Source of the DNA: Chloroflexota bacterium
GTDB lineage: Bacteria; Chloroflexota; Limnocylindria; P2-11E
Reading direction: 5' to 3'
Assembly: GCA_005883625.1 (NCBI GenBank)
Contig: VBDU01000074.1
Coordinates: 31,498-95,497, forward strand
DNA: 64,000 nucleotides
In this document: positions 24,827 through 33,301 of the stretch, in pieces
How positions within the stretch are numbered: the stretch's first letter is position 1
Layout: every line of letters starts with the position of its first letter
Translations under genes and position numbers: made by a program
Notes under the pieces: model-generated
Database searches by the model: none
Told to the model about the DNA's origin: nothing
Seen by the model: only the letters and a program-made list of their open reading frames with translations

Positions 24827-25552
24827 ATGCTCGCCACAGCTGATGTCGCGACGGTCGACCGCTACTACCGGACGGTGGCGCCGTTCTACGCGGCGGAGAT
24901 GCGGCTGCGGACCGATCTCGACGAGTGGCGCGGGCTCGCGTGGCGCCTCGCCGCGCGGCGCATCCTCGACCTCGGATGCGGCGACGGCCGCGTCGCGCGG
25001 GCTCTCCTCGCGGACGACCCGGATCGCGAGGTCGTTGGCGTCGACTGCGGCCGCGCGCTCCTGGGCGACGATCCGCCGTTCACGTTCGTTGAGGCGGACA
25101 TGCGCGATCTTCCGCTCGACGAGGAGTTCGACCTCGTCCTCGCGGCGAACGATCCCTTCGTACACCTCCTGAGCGACGCCGACCGCGGGCGGGCGATCGC
25201 GGAGGCGCGGCGGCTCCTCGCGACGGGCGGTCTGCTCGTGATCGACGGCCTCTACGTACCGCCGCAGGACGACATCGTCGCCGCCGGCGACGGTCTCGTC
25301 CGCGAGCGGCATCTCGACGATGGCACGTACGTGCATGAGCTGTGGCGCGCAACGGGAGAGCACCGCTACGAGACGCTCTATCGCTACGAGCGCGATGGCG
25401 ACGAGACCGAGGCGCGCGCCACGGTCCGCGCCTGGCATCCTGGCGAGAGCGCACTGCACGACAACGCGGCGCGCGTGGCGGGCGGCCTCGACGAGCGCGA
25501 CTTCGATCCGTGGGAGGGACGCCTCGTCGCGGTCATCGCAGGCTGGTCGTGA
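24827..25552 (+). CDS. class I SAM-dependent methyltransferase
   Basis: A 241-residue enzyme. Motif I is RRILDLGCGDGRVARAL, the acidic ribose contact follows in VVGVDCGRAL, and motif IV-like FDLVLAANDPFVHL and LLATGGLLVIDGLYVP complete the fold. The substrate is not readable. ATG start; the next gene overlaps its stop (GTGA). Confidence 0.85.
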   Translation: MLATADVATVDRYYRTVAPFYAAEMRLRTDLDEWRGLAWRLAARRILDLGCGDGRVARALLADDPDREVVGVDCGRALLGDDPPFTFVEADMRDLPLDEEFDLVLAANDPFVHLLSDADRGRAIAEARRLLATGGLLVIDGLYVPPQDDIVAAGDGLVRERHLDDGTYVHELWRATGEHRYETLYRYERDGDETEARATVRAWHPGESALHDNAARVAGGLDERDFDPWEGRLVAVIAGWS

Positions 25553-26058
25553 AGCTCCGCCACCCGGTCGTGCGCGGGCATCCGCTGCACGCGATCGTCA
25601 CGGACGGACCCATCACCTTGATCCCGCTGGCGCTCGCCGCCTCCGTCGCGGCGCGCGCTCGGTCCTCGCGCGAGACCCGCTTCGCGGATGACGCCGCGCA
25701 GCGCCTCGCGCTGGCGTCGATCGTTCCGGCGGTGCTCCTCGGCTGGTGGGACTGGCTCACCATTCCCGGCGACCACGAGGCGCACTCGCCGGCGACGCTC
25801 CACGGTCTGGTGAACAGCGCGGCCGCGGCCTGCGTGGTCGGGGCGCTCTGGCGTCCGCGGCGTGCGGAGCTCCTCGCCCTCGCGGCGGCGACGATCGCCG
25901 TCGGCGGCTGGCTCGGTGGGGACCTCGTGTACGCGCTCGGATGGCGCGTCCGCAAGGCCGAGCTGTTCGAGCAGATCGAGGAGGGGCGCTCGCGCGCGGA
26001 GGCTGAGGAGATCATCCGCGAGCACGAGCGGAACGACACCTTCCTCGCGAGCGCCTAG
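25549..26058 (+). CDS. DUF2231-type membrane protein
   Basis: A 169-residue membrane protein with four helices. The N-terminus VRGHPLHAIVTDGPITLIPL carries the conserved HPLH of DUF2231 proteins, and GWWDWLTIPGDHEAH and ATLHGLVNSAAA add family histidines that may bind metal or heme. GTG start overlapping the methyltransferase stop. Its tail is a charged helix. Function is unknown. Confidence 0.82.
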   Translation: MKLRHPVVRGHPLHAIVTDGPITLIPLALAASVAARARSSRETRFADDAAQRLALASIVPAVLLGWWDWLTIPGDHEAHSPATLHGLVNSAAAACVVGALWRPRRAELLALAAATIAVGGWLGGDLVYALGWRVRKAELFEQIEEGRSRAEAEEIIREHERNDTFLASA

Positions 26059-27143
26059 ACCCCGCGCGGCTCCCCGGCAAGCACGGCTTCGTAGCCGTCC
26101 AGCATCGCGGCGAGCGTGAATTCCTCGGCGCGCCGCCGGCAGGCCGCCCGCTCGACCGAAGCGGTGCGGTGAAGCGCCAGCGTGAACGCGAGGACCGCCT
26201 CCTCCTCGACGAGGACCCCGACCGTGTCGTCGACGAGCTCGCGAAGGCCGCCGCGCGCCGAAGCCACGACGGGCGTCCCGGCAGCCAGCGATTCGAGCGC
26301 GACGATCCCGAACGGCTCCTCCCAGCGCACCGGCATGCAGGTCGCGCGCGCGGCGCCGAAGATACGGTGCAGCTCGGAGCGCGGGCGCGGGCCCACGTAC
26401 ATGGCCCCCACGACACCGTCGCCGAGCCGCCAGTCGGGCGCCTCGTGGACGTGCGGTGCGACCGCGCGGTCGTAGAACTCGCGGTCGTAGATGCCACCGA
26501 CGATGAGGAGCGGCATCCCGGCCGCGCGCGCGGCCTCGATCGCGAGGTCCGTTCCTTTCTCCGGTGAGACCCGTCCCGCGGCGACGACGAACCGGCCGCC
26601 GTCGCCGAAGGGGACGGCCGAGACGTCGATGCCGTTCGGGATCACGACGTCCACGTCCACGCCCGCCGCCTGCCAGGCCTCCGCGTTCGCGCGCGACACG
26701 GTCGTGAAGCGCGCGTCCGTCGAGCGTCGGGCGGCGGCAACCACGCCGCGATCGACCGGCGGCAGGTGCAGCGTGTGCACGACGCGGCAGCGCGCCCCTA
26801 TGAGCGCCTCGAACGCGGGCGCGTCGTAGGCGTGCGCGTGCGCGACGTCGACCTCGTGCTCGTCGAGCCACCGGCGCGCCCGGCCGAACGCCGCGTGCTG
26901 CGCGGGCTCGTCCGCGCGCTCCTGCGCGAGCAGCGCGGCTGGCCGCAGCGTCCGCGCGTCGACGCCGAGATCGAGCACGCGCACGCTGGGCAGGTAGGAC
27001 CCCGTCGCGGCCGCGAGCGACACCTCGTGACCGCGTGCCGCGAGCCCCCGCGCGATGTCGGCCAGGATCGCCTGGGCGCCGCCGATATGGACCTGCCGCT
27101 CGTCGATCGGGGCGACGAACGGCGCGAGCTCGAGGATCCTCAG
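26055..27143 (-). CDS. GT4-family glycosyltransferase, possible pterin glycosyltransferase
   Basis: A 362-residue GT-B enzyme: N-terminal HIGGAQAILADIARGLAARG, central VIPNGIDVSAVPF, VVAAGRVSPEKGTDLAIEAA and the donor-binding ExxxxxxxE in EEPFGIVALESLAAG. It overlaps the folE stop and is the last of four minus-strand genes encoding pterin enzymes, so the acceptor may be a tetrahydropterin, as for the cyanobacterial BH4 glucosyltransferase (similar length and family); this is inference. No ATG, GTG or TTG opens the first strand; CTG 27143 overlapping the folE TGA is the best start. It converges with the DUF2231 gene. Confidence 0.8.
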   Translation of the reverse strand: MRILELAPFVAPIDERQVHIGGAQAILADIARGLAARGHEVSLAAATGSYLPSVRVLDLGVDARTLRPAALLAQERADEPAQHAAFGRARRWLDEHEVDVAHAHAYDAPAFEALIGARCRVVHTLHLPPVDRGVVAAARRSTDARFTTVSRANAEAWQAAGVDVDVVIPNGIDVSAVPFGDGGRFVVAAGRVSPEKGTDLAIEAARAAGMPLLIVGGIYDREFYDRAVAPHVHEAPDWRLGDGVVGAMYVGPRPRSELHRIFGAARATCMPVRWEEPFGIVALESLAAGTPVVASARGGLRELVDDTVGVLVEEEAVLAFTLALHRTASVERAACRRRAEEFTLAAMLDGYEAVLAGEPRGV

Positions 27144-27751
27144 GCGGGCTTCTGAGCGGGCAGGAGCGAGAGGAACTCCTGCCGGACCTTGTCGTCCTCG
27201 AACGCGCCGAAGAGCGCGCTCGTCGTCGTGACCACGCCCGGCTTGCTGACGCCGCGCATCTCCACACAGAGGTGTCGGGCCTGCAGCACGACCATCGCGC
27301 CGGCCGGCGTGAGTCGATCGCGCAGGAGGGCGAGGATCTGCTCGGTCATCCGTTCCTGGATCTGCGGTCGCCGCGCGTAGTGCTCGACCGTCCGCGCGAG
27401 CTTGCTCAGGCCGACGATGCGCTCGCGCGGGATGTAGCCGACGTGCGCCGAGCCGAAGAAGGGAAGGAAGTGATGCGCGCAGAGAGAGTAGAACGGGACG
27501 TCGAGCACCGTGACCATCTCCGAGTAGCCCTCGCGGTTCGGGAACGTCCGCAGGCGCGGCTCCTCGGTCATCAGGCCCGCGAAGAGCTCGCGGTACGAGC
27601 GCGCGACGCGCAGATGCGTGCCGGCGAGGTTCGGATCGTCGAGGTCGAGGTCCAGGGCCTCGAGCACCTTGCGGAAGGCGTCCGCGACCCGGCGCGTCTT
27701 CGCGTCGAGGCGGCCGGACTCGTCGTCGAGCTCGAGGCGATGGATCGCCAC
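27140..27751 (-). CDS. folE: GTP cyclohydrolase I
   Basis: A 203-residue enzyme converting GTP to 7,8-dihydroneopterin triphosphate. Family hallmarks are FYSLCAHHFLPFFGSAHVGY (zinc cysteine and histidine), IPRERIVGLSKLARTVEHYA, RPQIQERMTEQI and RHLCVEMRGVSKPG (second zinc cysteine). GTG start overlapping the SDR stop by one base; the glycosyltransferase overlaps its own stop. No other folate genes are nearby; its neighbours are PTPS and SDR, so the product is probably a tetrahydropterin rather than folate. Confidence 0.95.
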   Translation of the reverse strand: MAIHRLELDDESGRLDAKTRRVADAFRKVLEALDLDLDDPNLAGTHLRVARSYRELFAGLMTEEPRLRTFPNREGYSEMVTVLDVPFYSLCAHHFLPFFGSAHVGYIPRERIVGLSKLARTVEHYARRPQIQERMTEQILALLRDRLTPAGAMVVLQARHLCVEMRGVSKPGVVTTTSALFGAFEDDKVRQEFLSLLPAQKPA

Positions 27752-28461
27752 TAGAGCACTCCCTCCGCGGGCATGACGACGATCTCGTCGATGCTCGTGG
27801 TCTCTGGCTCGGCGGCCGCGCGCAGGATCGCGCGCGCGACGTCGTCGGGCCGCAGCATCCGCGAGCGGTCGAGCTCGGTGCCGCCCGCGCGGTCCCAGAA
27901 GGGCGTGTCGACCGCCCCGGGGATGATCGTCGTGACGCGCACGCCCTCGCGCCGCACCTCCTCGGCGACGACCGCCGCCAGCGCGCGCACGCCGGCCTTC
28001 GACGCGGAGTACGCGGCGCTCTGGGCGAATGGTCGCGTCGCGGCGATCGAGGCGATCGCGAAGAGGTGACCCCGCGCGCGGCGGACGTGCGGCAGGGTCT
28101 CGCGGAACACGAGGAACGTACCGGTGAGGTTGGTGTCGAGGATCTCGCGCCACTCGTCGGGCGGCGTGTCCTCGACCGCCGCGAACCGGCCGAGCCCCGC
28201 GGCGGAGACGACGAGGTCGATGCCGCCCATCGCCTCCGCCGCGTCGCGCACGGCGCGCGCGACCTGGCGCTCGTCGCGGACGTCGCAGGCGTGGCTCGTG
28301 GCGCGGCCGTCGAGGCGCCGCGCGACATCCGCGAGGCCTTCGCCGTTCCGAGCCACGAGCGCAACGCGCGCTCCGGCTTCGACGAGCGCGCGCGCAGTCG
28401 CGGCACCGATCCCGCTGGAGGCGCCGGTGACGAACGCCCTTCTTTGTTGCAGGGGACGCAT
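27751..28461 (-). CDS. short-chain dehydrogenase/reductase, sepiapterin-reductase candidate
   Basis: A 236-residue classical SDR. It has TGASSGIGAATARAL for NADP(H) binding, SAAG in place of NNAG, TNLTGTF, catalytic IASIAATRPFAQSAAYSASK (S, Y and K) and the IIPGAVDTPFW loop. The family alone allows many substrates. Placement between a tandem PTPS and GTP cyclohydrolase I makes reduction of the 6-pyruvoyl-tetrahydropterin side chain the best guess. ATG 28461 lies at the loop of a perfect 8-bp hairpin that may affect translation. Confidence 0.85.
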   Translation of the reverse strand: MRPLQQRRAFVTGASSGIGAATARALVEAGARVALVARNGEGLADVARRLDGRATSHACDVRDERQVARAVRDAAEAMGGIDLVVSAAGLGRFAAVEDTPPDEWREILDTNLTGTFLVFRETLPHVRRARGHLFAIASIAATRPFAQSAAYSASKAGVRALAAVVAEEVRREGVRVTTIIPGAVDTPFWDRAGGTELDRSRMLRPDDVARAILRAAAEPETTSIDEIVVMPAEGVL

Positions 28462-28468
28462 CCCCTGC
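28449..28468 (-). promoter_or_regulatory. hairpin enclosing the SDR start codon
   Basis: GCAGGGGA and TCCCCTGC form a perfect 8-bp stem with a four-base loop. The ATG of the SDR gene (28461-28459) sits at the stem-loop border, so the structure could limit translation initiation. No ribosome site is visible outside it. Confidence 0.45.
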
Positions 28469-28483
28469 CACCCCTCTGGCGAA

Positions 28484-28507
28484 GGGGCTACGCCCCCTCG
28501 CGACCCC
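28484..28507. repeat. GC-rich palindromic repeat, copy 4
   Basis: GGGGCTACGCCCC followed by CTCGCGACCCCC, in the gap between the PTPS stop and the SDR start. A variant of the same family. Confidence 0.45.
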
Positions 28508-28517
28508 CGCAGCCTCG

Positions 28518-29369
28518 TCATCGGGAGGGTCCCGCGTACGCGAACGCGGAGCGCGGCGTTTCGTAGACGACCACTCGCGCGAGGCCGACGACGTCCGGTG
28601 CGATGAGCTCCCAGATCCGCTCGGCGATCCGCTCCGCGGTCGGCTGCACGCGGTCGAACGGCGGGACCTCGGCGTTGAGGTAGCGGTGATCGAAGAGCCG
28701 CAGCACCCGCGCAGCGACGGCCTCGTCGAGCGCCTTCACGTCGGCGACGAGGCCGGTCCGCGGGTCGGGCTCGCCCGCCACCGTCACCTCGAAGCGGTAG
28801 TCGTGCCCGTGCGGCTGCGGGTTCGCGCACTTGCCGTAGATCCGTCGATTCTCGGCGTCGTCCCGCTGCGGATCGGCGAGCCGGTGGGCCGCGGAGAACG
28901 CGTAGGCGCGCGTGACCTCCACGGCACCCCCTTCGCGGCGGTCGGCCCAGAGACCGTCGTTCTCGGCGACGCGGACGCCGAGGAGCCGCGCCTGTTCGAG
29001 GCGTGAACGCACGTGGGGTGCCAGCGCGCCGAACAGCGCGACCGCCAGCGCCTCGGTCGACGGCTCGCGGTCCCCCAGCGCGGTGTACTCGACGTCGAGC
29101 CGGCGGTGGTCGAGCGGGGCCACCGCCTCGCGCAGCAGGTCGTCGAGGCTGCGGAAGTCGACGAGGAAGTGCGTGCAGGGGTCGATCGACCCGGCGATCG
29201 TCGCCGATACGACGTAGTTGTGCCCGTGGAGCCGCGAGGCGTGCCCGTAGCGGTCCGCGGGCGTCCCCTCTCGTCCGAAGCGATGCGACGCCTCGAACCC
29301 CCGCGACCGGGTGACGGCGACCTCGCCGGGGGCGACGAGCGCGAGGAAGGCGGGGACAGGCTCGGCCAT
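28518..29369 (-). CDS. tandem 6-pyruvoyl-tetrahydropterin synthase-fold protein
   Basis: 283 residues forming two PTPS/QueD domains in one chain. Domain 1 (about 17-145) keeps zinc histidines in FEASHRFG and LHGHNYVV but has YGHASRLHGH where the catalytic cysteine belongs. Domain 2 (about 150-280) has FSAAHRL, the full YGKCANPQPHGHDY with its cysteine, and LFDHRYLN. PTPS converts dihydroneopterin triphosphate to 6-pyruvoyl-tetrahydropterin; QueD relatives make carboxytetrahydropterin. It is the first gene of the folE cluster. Domain 1 may be structural or have changed activity. Confidence 0.88.
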   Translation of the reverse strand: MAEPVPAFLALVAPGEVAVTRSRGFEASHRFGREGTPADRYGHASRLHGHNYVVSATIAGSIDPCTHFLVDFRSLDDLLREAVAPLDHRRLDVEYTALGDREPSTEALAVALFGALAPHVRSRLEQARLLGVRVAENDGLWADRREGGAVEVTRAYAFSAAHRLADPQRDDAENRRIYGKCANPQPHGHDYRFEVTVAGEPDPRTGLVADVKALDEAVAARVLRLFDHRYLNAEVPPFDRVQPTAERIAERIWELIAPDVVGLARVVVYETPRSAFAYAGPSR

Positions 29370-29520
29370 CCCTGACAGTGCCAGCAGGTGACATGCCCTG
29401 CGCATGCCTGCGAGCGCCGGCTCGCTCGGCCACCGCGATCCCCATCTGAGACGCGGGGCTCCCCCGTACGCGGGAGGGCGGGGGATATGAGTAAAGTCGG
29501 CGTCGCTGTTCTCTTGACAC

Positions 29521-29721
29521 GTGGACCGCACGACCGTCGAGCGCATCTTCCGGGACCGTATCGAGCTCGAGCGCAAGGCGCTGGAGCAGCGGTCCATCGC
29601 TCTCGACACGCTCGCCGAGGAGGTCGCGCGGGCACGCGTGCTCGCGAAGTCGTGGCGATCGCTCCTCGAGGCCTCCCATGACGTTCGCCGCATCGCCGAG
29701 GGGCTTCGCGGGTCCGACTAG
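29521..29721 (+). CDS. small helical hypothetical protein
   Basis: 66 residues, highly charged and predicted to be one or two long helices (TTVERIFRDRIELERKALEQ). GTG start; divergent from the PTPS gene. No family recognised. The coding bias and heptad-like leucines support a real coiled-coil protein, but evidence is modest. Confidence 0.5.
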   Translation: MDRTTVERIFRDRIELERKALEQRSIALDTLAEEVARARVLAKSWRSLLEASHDVRRIAEGLRGSD

Positions 29722-29790
29722 GGCGCTCGGTGGGCTCCCCAGGAGCTCCTCGATCACCCACGGCGCCTTCTGTCGACGCGCAGCAGAGGC

Positions 29791-30723
29791 CTAGTCTGAC
29801 GCGGCCCCGGCACCCGTCGTCGGCACGTGCACGCGCCGCCCGGCCGGAAGGAGTCCGTTCACCAGAGAGACGCCGAGCAGGATGAGGGCGAGCCCGGCGA
29901 GCAGGCCCGGCCCGACCGGCTCGCCGAGCACGAGGTGACCGAGGAGCACGCCGAAGATCGGGATCAGTAGCGTCACGGTGATGGCGCGCGTCGGACCCGT
30001 CCGTTCGATGAGCCGGAAGTAGATGAGATAGCCGACGGACGTCCCGAGGAGCGCGAGCGCGACCGCCGAGGCTAGCGCCGCGGGATCGAGCGGTGCCGCA
30101 GTGCGCGTGGCGATCGCCGGCAGCAGCAGGATGGTGCCGGACACGATGAGCTGGTTGACGGCGAGGGAGATCGGGGGCAGCCGGAGGAACGTCCGGCCCG
30201 TGTAGACCGCCGCGACCGCGTACGAGAACGCCCCGACGAGCGCGAGCGCGATGCCACCGAGGACGCCGGGCCCGAGCTCGAGCGAGCCGACGCCGGTGAG
30301 GACCGCGACACCCGCGAACCCGATGACCGTGCCTGCGACCTGCGCCGCGCTCGGCCGCGCCCGGGCCCAGATCGCGGCGACGATCACGGTGAAGAACGGC
30401 GAGGTCGCGTTGAGGATCGCGCCGAGCGACGCGGTGAGGACGAGCTCGGCCGTGGCGATCGTCACGAACGGGATCGCGTTGTTGAGCGTGCCGAGCACGA
30501 CGAAGTCGCGCCAGCGGTGCGGCAGCAGCGGATTCCGCCGGCGCGCGGCGCTGTAGAGGAGGAGCGCGGCGGCCGCGACGATGACGCGCAGATCCATGAG
30601 CGGGATCGGCCCCAGCACCGGCGCCGCCACGCGGATGAACAGGAAGCTTGCTCCCCAGATCGCGCCGAGGAGGACGAGCAGGAGGAGATCGAACGCGGAC
30701 ACGCACGCGATACTTTGCGTCAT
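29791..30723 (-). CDS. EamA/DMT-family transporter
   Basis: A 310-residue transporter with ten predicted helices in two EamA repeats, for example LLGAIWGASFLFIRVAAPVL and NNAIPFVTIATAELVL in the first and IPIFGVLLGHLVLGEPVG in the second. It probably exports a metabolite. The ATG at 30723 overlaps the start of the divergent gene at 30722, which is unlikely for two genes; GTG 30702 (VSAFDLLLLVLLG) is the more plausible start. Confidence 0.85.
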   Translation of the reverse strand: MTQSIACVSAFDLLLLVLLGAIWGASFLFIRVAAPVLGPIPLMDLRVIVAAAALLLYSAARRRNPLLPHRWRDFVVLGTLNNAIPFVTIATAELVLTASLGAILNATSPFFTVIVAAIWARARPSAAQVAGTVIGFAGVAVLTGVGSLELGPGVLGGIALALVGAFSYAVAAVYTGRTFLRLPPISLAVNQLIVSGTILLLPAIATRTAAPLDPAALASAVALALLGTSVGYLIYFRLIERTGPTRAITVTLLIPIFGVLLGHLVLGEPVGPGLLAGLALILLGVSLVNGLLPAGRRVHVPTTGAGAASD

Positions 30724-31207
30724 GCGCTACTTCCACGAGGAGCAGCGTTTCGCCCGGTCGTGGAGCTGGCTCCTCGTGTTGCTCGTCGTCGTGGCGCTCG
30801 TCGCTGTCGCGACCGCGGGCCTCTCCCCGCGTCCCACGCCGGCTGCGGCGATCGCGGCGGCCGCCCTCGTCTTCGCCGTGGTATTCGTCGTCCTGTTCGT
30901 GGCCCGCCTCGAAACGGAGGTCACCGCGGACGACCTCGTCATCCGGTTCCACGGCCTGTGGCCCACGCGGCGCGTGAAGCTCGCCGACGTCGTGGAGCAT
31001 GTCGCGCGCGACTACTCGATCTTCGACTCCGGCGGCTGGGGCGTGCACTGGGGCCTCGCGGGGCTGACGTACAACGTCAGCGGCAACCGCGGCGTGCAGG
31101 TCCGCCTTCGCGACGGGAAGCGCCTGCTCGTCGGCTCGCAGCGGGCCGTCGAGTTGAACGCCGCCATCGCGGAGGCTCGTGCCGCGCGTGGCGGCGTGGG
31201 ACGGTAA
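30722..31207 (+). CDS. membrane protein with PH-like C-terminal domain
   Basis: 161 residues. An N-terminal pair of helices (SWLLVLLVVVALVAVATAG and AAAALVFAVVFVVLFVA) is followed by a beta-rich domain (VTADDLVIRFHGLWPTRRV, GVQVRLRDGKRLLVGSQR) like bacterial PH-fold proteins of the DUF3093/DUF6141 type. Function is unknown. The ten-base gap before the peptidase gene suggests co-transcription. Confidence 0.68.
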   Translation: MRYFHEEQRFARSWSWLLVLLVVVALVAVATAGLSPRPTPAAAIAAAALVFAVVFVVLFVARLETEVTADDLVIRFHGLWPTRRVKLADVVEHVARDYSIFDSGGWGVHWGLAGLTYNVSGNRGVQVRLRDGKRLLVGSQRAVELNAAIAEARAARGGVGR

Positions 31208-31216
31208 CGTTGCGGC

Positions 31217-32374
31217 GTGAACGAGGCTCTCCCGCTGCTCTTCTGCGCGGACGGCTACCGCTTCCCGGACGTGTACCACACCACGCGGTTCCTCTCGCCT
31301 GACCCGATCATCGCGCTCGAGGAGGTCGAGGAGCTCATCATCGTCACGAGCTCGCTCGAAGAGGGTCGCGCGAAGAAAGAGTCACGTGCGACGAGCGTGA
31401 TCAATTGGGACCGCTACGGCGCGCAGGAGCTCGCCGCCCAGGGCGTCCAGGGCCCGGAGCTCACGGCCACGGTGATCAAGCGGTTCCTCGACGAGCGCGA
31501 GCTCGCCCGCGTCGCCCTCCCGGCGTACTTCTCGGTCGGGATCGCCGACCGTCTGCGCGAGATGGGCGTCGAGCTCGTCGTGCTGAACGACCTCGGCGAG
31601 CGCCGGCGTGCGAAGCGGCCGGACGAGCTCGAAGCCATCGAGGCGACCCAGCGCGCGACGGAGGAGGCGTGGCAGCTCGGCGTCGATGCGCTCCGCCGCG
31701 CGTCGGTCCGCAAGGATCGCGTGCTCGAGCTCGACGGCGCTCCGTTCACCGCCGAGCGGCTGCGCGCGATCGTCGAGGTCGCGCTCCTCGAGCGCGGCTG
31801 CGCGTCGGATGGAGCGATCTGCGCGCCCGGCGCGCAGGCCGCCGATCCACACAAGATCGGGGAAGGCCCGCTCCACGCGGGCGAACCGATCGTCATGGAC
31901 ATCTTCCCGCAGCACAAAGCCACGCGGTACTGGGCGGACATGACGCGCACCGTCTCCAAGGGCGAGCCGCCGAAGGAGATCCGGCGGATGTACGACGTCG
32001 TCCGGCGCGCGCAGGACGCGGGGATCGAGGCGCTCCGCCCTGGGATCATCGGCCGTGCGGTGCACGAGCTCGTCGAGGACATCATCTGGGAGGCCGGCTA
32101 CGACACGCTACGTCCCGGCCAGAAAAAGGACCCCGCGAACCCGACGCCGCACGGTTTCATCCATTCGACAGGGCACGGCGTTGGGCTGGAGATCCATGAG
32201 GCGCCCGGTATTGGGCGAGGCGGCACGAAGCCGCTCATCGTCGGGGACGTCGTGACGATCGAGCCCGGTGTGTACGACCCCGCGATCGGCGGCGTGCGCC
32301 TGGAGGACATGCTCGTCATCACCGAGCACGGCGCGCGCAACCTCACCAAGGCCCCGCGCCAGCTCGTGGTCTGA
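31217..32374 (+). CDS. M24-family Xaa-Pro peptidase-like protein
   Basis: A 385-residue creatinase/prolidase-fold enzyme. The five metal ligands are visible: D in IVMDIFPQ, D in YWADMTRTVS, H in HSTGHGVGLEIHE, E in TIEPGVYD and E in GVRLEDML. The N-terminal 150 residues are the usual creatinase-like domain. It would cleave dipeptides or N-terminal residues before proline; specificity not readable. GTG start. Confidence 0.87.
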   Translation: MNEALPLLFCADGYRFPDVYHTTRFLSPDPIIALEEVEELIIVTSSLEEGRAKKESRATSVINWDRYGAQELAAQGVQGPELTATVIKRFLDERELARVALPAYFSVGIADRLREMGVELVVLNDLGERRRAKRPDELEAIEATQRATEEAWQLGVDALRRASVRKDRVLELDGAPFTAERLRAIVEVALLERGCASDGAICAPGAQAADPHKIGEGPLHAGEPIVMDIFPQHKATRYWADMTRTVSKGEPPKEIRRMYDVVRRAQDAGIEALRPGIIGRAVHELVEDIIWEAGYDTLRPGQKKDPANPTPHGFIHSTGHGVGLEIHEAPGIGRGGTKPLIVGDVVTIEPGVYDPAIGGVRLEDMLVITEHGARNLTKAPRQLVV

Positions 32375-32381
32375 TACCTAG

Positions 32382-33242
32382 CTGGAAGCACTTCTCTTCG
32401 GAGTCGGCGCGGCGGTCGTGTGGGGCTTCGCCGACTATGCGGCGGCGCTCTCCGCGCGGCGTGTCGGCGCGGTCCGGACCGCGTTCGGCATGCAGGCCAC
32501 CGGCCTGGTCTCGTTCGCGATCGCGCTGTTCGCCTTCGGCGGCTGGCCCGCACTCGAGCCTGACGAGGTCCCGTACGCCCTCGCGCTCGGCGTCCTCGGA
32601 GTCGTCTCGATCACGGCGCTCTACCGCGCTCTTGCGCTCGGTCCTGTCGCGGTCGTCGCTCCTGTCGTCGCGTCGTACGTCGCGGTCACGGTGCTGCTCG
32701 TCGTGGTCTTCCTCGGCGAACGGCTGACGGGTCCGCAGCTCGCCGCGGCGACCCTCACGTTCGTCGGCGTCGTCCTCACGTCGACCGACGGCAGGCGGCT
32801 TCGGGCGACGCTCGGGCGTCCCGTGCCCGGGGTGCGCATCGGGCTCATCGCGACGGTCGGCTTCGGGCTCTGGGGCGCGGTCTTCGCCGCGGCGACGCGC
32901 GCCTACCCCTGGCCCGCGATGATCCTGCTGCTGCGGATGACGAGTGTCGTGGTCGTCGGCGTGTTCGTGCTCGCGCGTGGCTTCGACCTGCGGGCGTTCC
33001 GCGATCGCCGCGCGCTCGCACTGGCGACCGCGGTCGGCGTGCTCGACACGTTCGCGAACGCGCTCTTCGCGCTGGGGATCGGCTCCGGCTACGCGTCGAT
33101 CACCGCGACCGGCAGCGGCGCGTACCCGATCATCCCCGCGGTCCTCGGCGTCGTTGCCCTCGGCGAGCGTCCCGCTCCGAACCAATATCTCGGCATCGTC
33201 GTCCTTGTGTGTGGCCTTGCCGCGCTGGGAGCGCTCAGCTAA
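32382..33242 (+). CDS. EamA/DMT-family transporter with probable CTG start
   Basis: 286 residues with ten helices in two EamA repeats, for example GVVSITALYRALALGPVAVV and the closing PAVLGVVALGERPAPNQYLG. A stop codon (TAG 32379-32381) directly precedes the codon CTG 32382, after which LEALLFGVGAAVVWGFADYA gives a normal EamA first helix. The first canonical start is GTG 32418, which would cut that helix. I take CTG as the start, coupled to the peptidase stop eight bases upstream. Substrate unknown. Confidence 0.8.
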   Translation: MEALLFGVGAAVVWGFADYAAALSARRVGAVRTAFGMQATGLVSFAIALFAFGGWPALEPDEVPYALALGVLGVVSITALYRALALGPVAVVAPVVASYVAVTVLLVVVFLGERLTGPQLAAATLTFVGVVLTSTDGRRLRATLGRPVPGVRIGLIATVGFGLWGAVFAAATRAYPWPAMILLLRMTSVVVVGVFVLARGFDLRAFRDRRALALATAVGVLDTFANALFALGIGSGYASITATGSGAYPIIPAVLGVVALGERPAPNQYLGIVVLVCGLAALGALS

Positions 33243-33301
33243 GCCGCCCCGGGCGCGCGAGACCCGCTCACCGTGCCACCCGCGCGCTCGGGCGGCCTGG
33301 G

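Noticed and set aside
26055..29369. Reading the folE/PTPS cluster as queuosine biosynthesis
   Set aside because: No queC, queE or queF gene is nearby, and SDR and GT4 genes have no place in that pathway. Remains the main alternative only if those genes are elsewhere.
29514..29520. TTGACAC just before the small gene at 29521 as a -35 box
   Set aside because: It ends at the start codon; the matching -10 would lie inside the gene. Probably chance.
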